Shown here in pieces: positions 5,461 to 5,500 of a stretch of DNA of 5,500 nucleotides. Made by a program: the position numbers and the translations under genes. The stretch lies in NCBI GenBank assembly GCA_027077895.1, contig JALWQZ010000040.1, forward strand, positions 1-5,500. Direction: 5' to 3'. Numbering within the stretch: position 1 is the stretch's first letter; every line of letters starts with the position of its first letter. Under the pieces are notes generated by a model. That model was given only the letters and a program-made list of their open reading frames with translations. It was not told the origin of the DNA and ran no database searches. This stretch comes from Microcaldota archaeon. Its GTDB lineage: Archaea; B1Sed10-29; WALL01; WAMD01.

Positions 5461-5500
5461 TTATTATTTTAAAACAAGTGCTAACGAATACTTTATAAAT
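5461..5500. promoter_or_regulatory. AT-rich upstream region with TATA-like boxes at the window edge
   Basis: Two further TATA-like elements lie here: TTTTAAAATAA on the minus strand (about 5464-5474) and TTTATAAA at 5492-5499. The latter is the best consensus match in the region and is its own reverse complement, so it could drive e2b2 with a leader of roughly 45 nt or a divergent gene to the right of the window. No coding sequence is visible between 5423 and 5500. The window ends too soon to see flanking BRE sequence on the right side. Confidence 0.45.

Noticed and set aside
1..5500. Mobile element, CRISPR array, tRNA/rRNA or phage-derived system
   Set aside because: The window is nearly fully coding with seven metabolic genes on one strand. 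I saw no direct repeat series, transposase, integrase or structural RNA signature on either strand.

Overview
The window looks archaeal. It carries four-subunit pyruvate:ferredoxin oxidoreductase genes, an archaeal-type AMP phosphorylase with its extra N-terminal domain, and an e2b2-type ribose-1,5-bisphosphate isomerase. The upstream edge has TATA-like elements rather than a clear bacterial -35/-10 pair, and internal genes use GAGGTG-type ribosome binding sites. Base composition is moderate and coding density is very high. The lineage cannot be fixed from this sequence; an uncultivated euryarchaeal or related group is plausible.

All seven genes lie on the minus strand, so transcription runs from position 5500 towards 1. 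From the right edge: an AT-rich promoter region (5423-5500); ribose-1,5-bisphosphate isomerase (4493-5422); a small DUF1805/YunC-like protein of unknown function (4204-4500), overlapping the previous gene by 8 nt; and AMP phosphorylase (2674-4191), 12 nt later. A 67-nt gap, the only internal gap above 12 nt, holds a small perfect palindrome and perhaps a second promoter. Then follow pyruvate:ferredoxin oxidoreductase gamma (2058-2606), delta (1770-2048), alpha (611-1759) and beta (1-600, cut by the window edge), separated by 9-10 nt.

The two enzymes of the first block are the first two steps of the archaeal AMP (pentose bisphosphate) pathway. AMP phosphorylase turns AMP and phosphate into adenine and ribose 1,5-bisphosphate, and the isomerase makes ribulose 1,5-bisphosphate. 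In known archaea a form III RuBisCO then gives 3-phosphoglycerate; no RuBisCO gene is in this window. 3-phosphoglycerate can go through lower glycolysis to pyruvate, which the second block oxidises to acetyl-CoA, CO2 and reduced ferredoxin (or runs in reverse to fix CO2). The layout therefore joins nucleotide salvage to central carbon metabolism.

The known enzymes look intact and ordinary. The part least explained by known biology is the DUF1805 gene, tightly coupled between the two AMP-pathway enzymes. There is no sign of mobile elements, CRISPR arrays, RNA genes or phage sequence.
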